DNA from: Halalkalibacter hemicellulosilyticusJCM 9152 | GTDB lineage: Bacteria > Bacillota > Bacilli > Bacillales > Bacillaceae_D | Direction of reading: 5' to 3' | Assembly: GCF_000513115.1 (NCBI RefSeq) | Contig: NZ_BAUU01000008.1 | Coordinates: 62,001 to 126,000, forward strand | DNA length: 64,000 bases | Shown: positions 61,748 through 64,000 of the stretch, one piece after another | Layout: each line of letters opens with the position of its first letter | Numbering within the stretch: the first letter of the stretch is position 1 | The notes under the pieces: generated by a model | What the model was told of the DNA's origin: nothing | The model's database searches: none | The model's input: only the letters and a program-made list of their open reading frames with translations | Translations under genes and position numbers: made by a program

Positions 61748-63283
61748 TTAGGAATCTATGTTTTCTTCTCGTTGTTCGGCAAGATTGGAATTCTCCTCAT
61801 CCTCGCGCTCAATAGTATGCTCTTGATTGGCATATTCAGTTGTGCTTGCCGTTTCTTTGATTTCTTCAAATAACTGATTTCGGCCTCTTGAGACGTAAGT
61901 TTCTAACATTTCTTTCAGGTCCATTCCCGTCGTTTCTTTTAAACTTTCTTGCAGACCTAGCATTGTTTTCGTCACGTTGCTTGTAATTTTTGATGCTCCG
62001 CCATTTGAATCTGATCCACCAAAGTCAAATACTTTCATTTCTTCAATTTGTGATAAAGGTTTGGCAATTTCATGTGCATATTTCGGAAGGACTTGGATAA
62101 ACATTTCGAGAATAGCTGCTTCTCCAAACTTCTCCATGGCTTGAGCCATAAGCTCTTTAGCTTCTGCTTCCGCACGACCACGCTCACGAATAACTTCGGC
62201 TTCGGCAAGCCCCTTTTGTTTTTCAATGGTCGCTTTCGTTTCCCCATCAATTCGAGCTTTCTCTGCTTCGGCTTCTGCTCTTGCTTTAATATCGTAGGCA
62301 TCTGCATCAGCGAGAGCTTTACGACGTTTTTGTTCCTCAACTTGTAATTGAACTTGGCGCTGCCGCTCGATGTATTGAATTTGCATTTCTTCTTCTTTCA
62401 CTTGTTGAGCAAGCTTAGCTTTCTCTAACTCATAGGATTGCTCCGACTTTGCTCGGGCACGCTCTGTTTCTTCTTTAATTTGTGCTTCCTTCACGTCTTT
62501 TTCTTTGCGAGATTCGGCAATAGCTGTTAACCGACGATTTTCTTCATCTTGTGCCTCTTGATCATTTTTCGCTCGATAAATTCTTGTTTCCTTTTCAGCA
62601 TCGGATTCCGCCATTTCCGCTTTCTTACGTATTTCAGCTATTCGTGGACGTCCGAGGTTTTCTAAGTATCCATTCTCTTCATCTGTATCTCTTAAATCAT
62701 CTAAACCAAATGAAGTAATTTTAAAGCCCATATTGTCGAGTTCTTCTTGAGCAATTTCTTGAACTTGATGATTAAATGATTCACGGTCATTATTAATTTC
62801 GGTGACGCTCAATTTTGATAATATGGCACGAAGGTTGGTACCTAGTACTTTTGAAACTTCATCTTCAATTTCTTTTTGCTTCTTTCCGAGAAATTGTTCC
62901 GCGTAATTGGCTACTCCGATAAGGGAATCGGCAATCTTCACAGAAGTAACCGCATCAGCAATGACAGGAACCCCTTGGGAGGTATACACTTTCGGTGTGG
63001 TTAATTTAATTTGAAAGGAATTTAAATCAACCGGTGTGCATGTTTGAAAGAGCTTAAGTCTCACACCTCCACCACGAATAATCTTCATACTTCTACCATT
63101 TTCATCAACAAAAATTCGTGAATCCTCATCTGGGTTTCCGAGATTTGGCCCTGTAATAATGAGAGCCTGGTTTGTACTTGCCGTCTTATATCGCAACTTA
63201 AAAATAATAAAGACAACAATCCCTATAATTAATAGGATAAACAGAATAATACCAATGATGCTTAACCATAACATTTCAATCAT
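61748..63283 (-). CDS. floT: Flotillin FloT (YuaG)
   Basis: A 511-aa membrane-microdomain scaffold. A hydrophobic hairpin or helix (residues ~5-30) is followed by an SPFH domain (TPKVYTSQGVPVIADAVTSVKI). Next comes a very long Glu/Ala/Lys coiled coil (~205-385), where EAEAEKARIDGETKATIEKQKGLAEAEV is typical, then a variable acidic tail. It organises lipid rafts, helping signalling kinases such as KinC and cell-wall machinery. The usual yuaF/NfeD partner gene is not adjacent. ATG 63283 follows AAAGGAG and has a SigW-type promoter. Confidence 0.95.
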   Translation of the reverse strand: MIEMLWLSIIGIILFILLIIGIVVFIIFKLRYKTASTNQALIITGPNLGNPDEDSRIFVDENGRSMKIIRGGGVRLKLFQTCTPVDLNSFQIKLTTPKVYTSQGVPVIADAVTSVKIADSLIGVANYAEQFLGKKQKEIEDEVSKVLGTNLRAILSKLSVTEINNDRESFNHQVQEIAQEELDNMGFKITSFGLDDLRDTDEENGYLENLGRPRIAEIRKKAEMAESDAEKETRIYRAKNDQEAQDEENRRLTAIAESRKEKDVKEAQIKEETERARAKSEQSYELEKAKLAQQVKEEEMQIQYIERQRQVQLQVEEQKRRKALADADAYDIKARAEAEAEKARIDGETKATIEKQKGLAEAEVIRERGRAEAEAKELMAQAMEKFGEAAILEMFIQVLPKYAHEIAKPLSQIEEMKVFDFGGSDSNGGASKITSNVTKTMLGLQESLKETTGMDLKEMLETYVSRGRNQLFEEIKETASTTEYANQEHTIEREDEENSNLAEQREENIDS

Positions 63284-63313
63284 TTTAACAACTCCTTTTC
63301 TTTGTTAGTAAAA

Positions 63314-63342
63314 TATACGACCAATAAAAGGGATTGGTTTCA
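63314..63342 (-). promoter_or_regulatory. SigW-type promoter of floT
   Basis: Minus strand TGAAAC (63337-63342), 17-bp spacer and CGTATA (63314-63319), matching the SigW pattern TGAAAC-N16/17-CGTA. It lies 31 bp upstream of the floT start, as for the cell-envelope-stress-induced yuaFG locus of B. subtilis. Confidence 0.85.
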
Positions 63343-63508
63343 GTTTTTCACTGAATTACCTCCAATCTAACATATATGTATACTCAAGTTCAGTTTTATC
63401 TTTTATACGAGCTTGTACAAAGCCGATACCGAATAATCGATTGTCACTTTCTATAAGAGACGATATACTTTTCATATTACTAGTTAGGAATAGAAATGAG
63501 GGATGAAT

Positions 63509-64000
63509 GTGACTCGTACACATATAACAGGTAGCTTTCAATTAATGAAGTCCTTGAACCGATCGGTTATTTTAACGATTATTCGTGAATATGGTCCAAT
63601 CTCGCGTGCAGATATTGCTAAACAAACCAAGTTAACACCACCAACGGTCACGAACATCGTTTCAGAATTATTGGAGACAGGAATCGTGAAGGAGAGTGCG
63701 ATTGGTAAATCAAAAGGTGGGAGAAAACCAATTCTTCTTACAATAGAAGCAAAGCATTCTTACATTATCGGAGTAGATGTAGGCGGTCGTTCTATTAGAG
63801 CTGTACTCACTGATTTAGATGCGACAATTGAGCACCAAGTTACACATGTATTACCAAAGGAAATGAATGAACATACGTTTCTTAATGTACTAAAAGAAGT
63901 GATTACTGATGTTCTCTCACACTCATCATGCCCGAAAGAAAAAATGATCGGAATAGGTGTAGGGATGCATGGTATCGTGGACCATACAGACGGAATAGCC
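63509..64000 (+). CDS. ROK-family transcriptional regulator (XylR/NagC type; truncated by window end)
   Basis: The first 164 aa of a ROK repressor. The N-terminal winged helix (PISRADIAKQTKLTPPTVTNIVSELLETGIV) binds DNA, followed from residue ~87 by the ROK/actin-like domain IIGVDVGGRSIRAVLTDLDA. The GTG at 63509 has GAGGGATG upstream and the frame stays open to the window edge. It probably controls a sugar catabolic operon lying beyond the window. Intergenic sequence before it is shared with the divergent floT promoter. Confidence 0.88.
   Translation, partial: MTRTHITGSFQLMKSLNRSVILTIIREYGPISRADIAKQTKLTPPTVTNIVSELLETGIVKESAIGKSKGGRKPILLTIEAKHSYIIGVDVGGRSIRAVLTDLDATIEHQVTHVLPKEMNEHTFLNVLKEVITDVLSHSSCPKEKMIGIGVGMHGIVDHTDGIA

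Noticed and set aside
1-64000. CRISPR array, tRNA, rRNA, transposase or phage genes
   Set aside because: No regularly spaced repeats, no tRNA-like or rRNA-like sequence, and no integrase or transposase motifs were seen on either strand.

Overview
This window comes from a low-GC, Gram-positive, endospore-forming member of the Bacillaceae. The queG-yhbB-trmL ... prkA-yhbH order matches the Bacillus subtilis yhb region. The window also carries a B. subtilis-type yclNOPQ siderophore importer, a SinI/SinR switch, an eps-type exopolysaccharide operon and a floT flotillin. Ribosome binding sites are strong AGGAGG types, with frequent TTG and GTG starts. No rRNA, tRNA, CRISPR array, prophage or transposase was seen.

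Layout. 1-3 kb: broken fdhD divergent from a YdeP-type molybdopterin oxidoreductase. 3-5 kb: ferritin, Dps and a B3/B4-domain protein. 5-9 kb: queG, ogt, yhbB, trmL. 9-16 kb: small membrane proteins, a frameshifted class A penicillin-binding protein, prkA, a signal peptidase I and yhbH. 16-23 kb: a lipoprotein, two PAS histidine kinases, a Gfo/Idh oxidoreductase (frameshifted) and a degenerate phosphofructokinase-like protein. 23-27 kb: Fur-controlled yclNOPQ. 27-30 kb: DUF418 protein, nitroreductase, MtnE-like aminotransferase. 31-32 kb: sinI, sinR, then on the minus strand a second SinR-like repressor coupled to a PilZ-like protein. 32.5-49.3 kb: a long eps operon ending in a beta-helix lipoprotein. 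49.5-56.3 kb: a paeninodin-type lasso peptide cluster (C, A, K, B1, B2, nucleotidyltransferase, ABC exporter). 56.5-56.75 kb (minus): a c-di-GMP-I riboswitch directly in front of a second SinI-like anti-repressor gene. 57-64 kb: Mn catalase, DUF2225 protein, CheX-like protein, GNAT/nitrilase fusion, FixH-like protein, floT with a SigW-type promoter, and the start of a ROK regulator.

How the parts fit. A 16-bp palindrome close to GTTCTTTATAAAGAAC recurs in front of sinI, sinR, the PilZ-like/HTH pair, epsA, the epsB-epsD leader and the lasso cluster. In the epsA promoter it exactly fills the spacer between -35 and -10. This reads as one SinR-type regulon covering matrix polysaccharide and a lasso peptide. 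The anti-repressor behind the c-di-GMP riboswitch lies just beyond the lasso cluster, so c-di-GMP could feed into SinR derepression. That circuit is inferred from sequence, but each component is clearly visible.

Caution. At least six genes carry single-base frameshifts, seven events in total, several at short homopolymers. Assembly indels are a likely cause, and this bears on the lasso precursor gene too.
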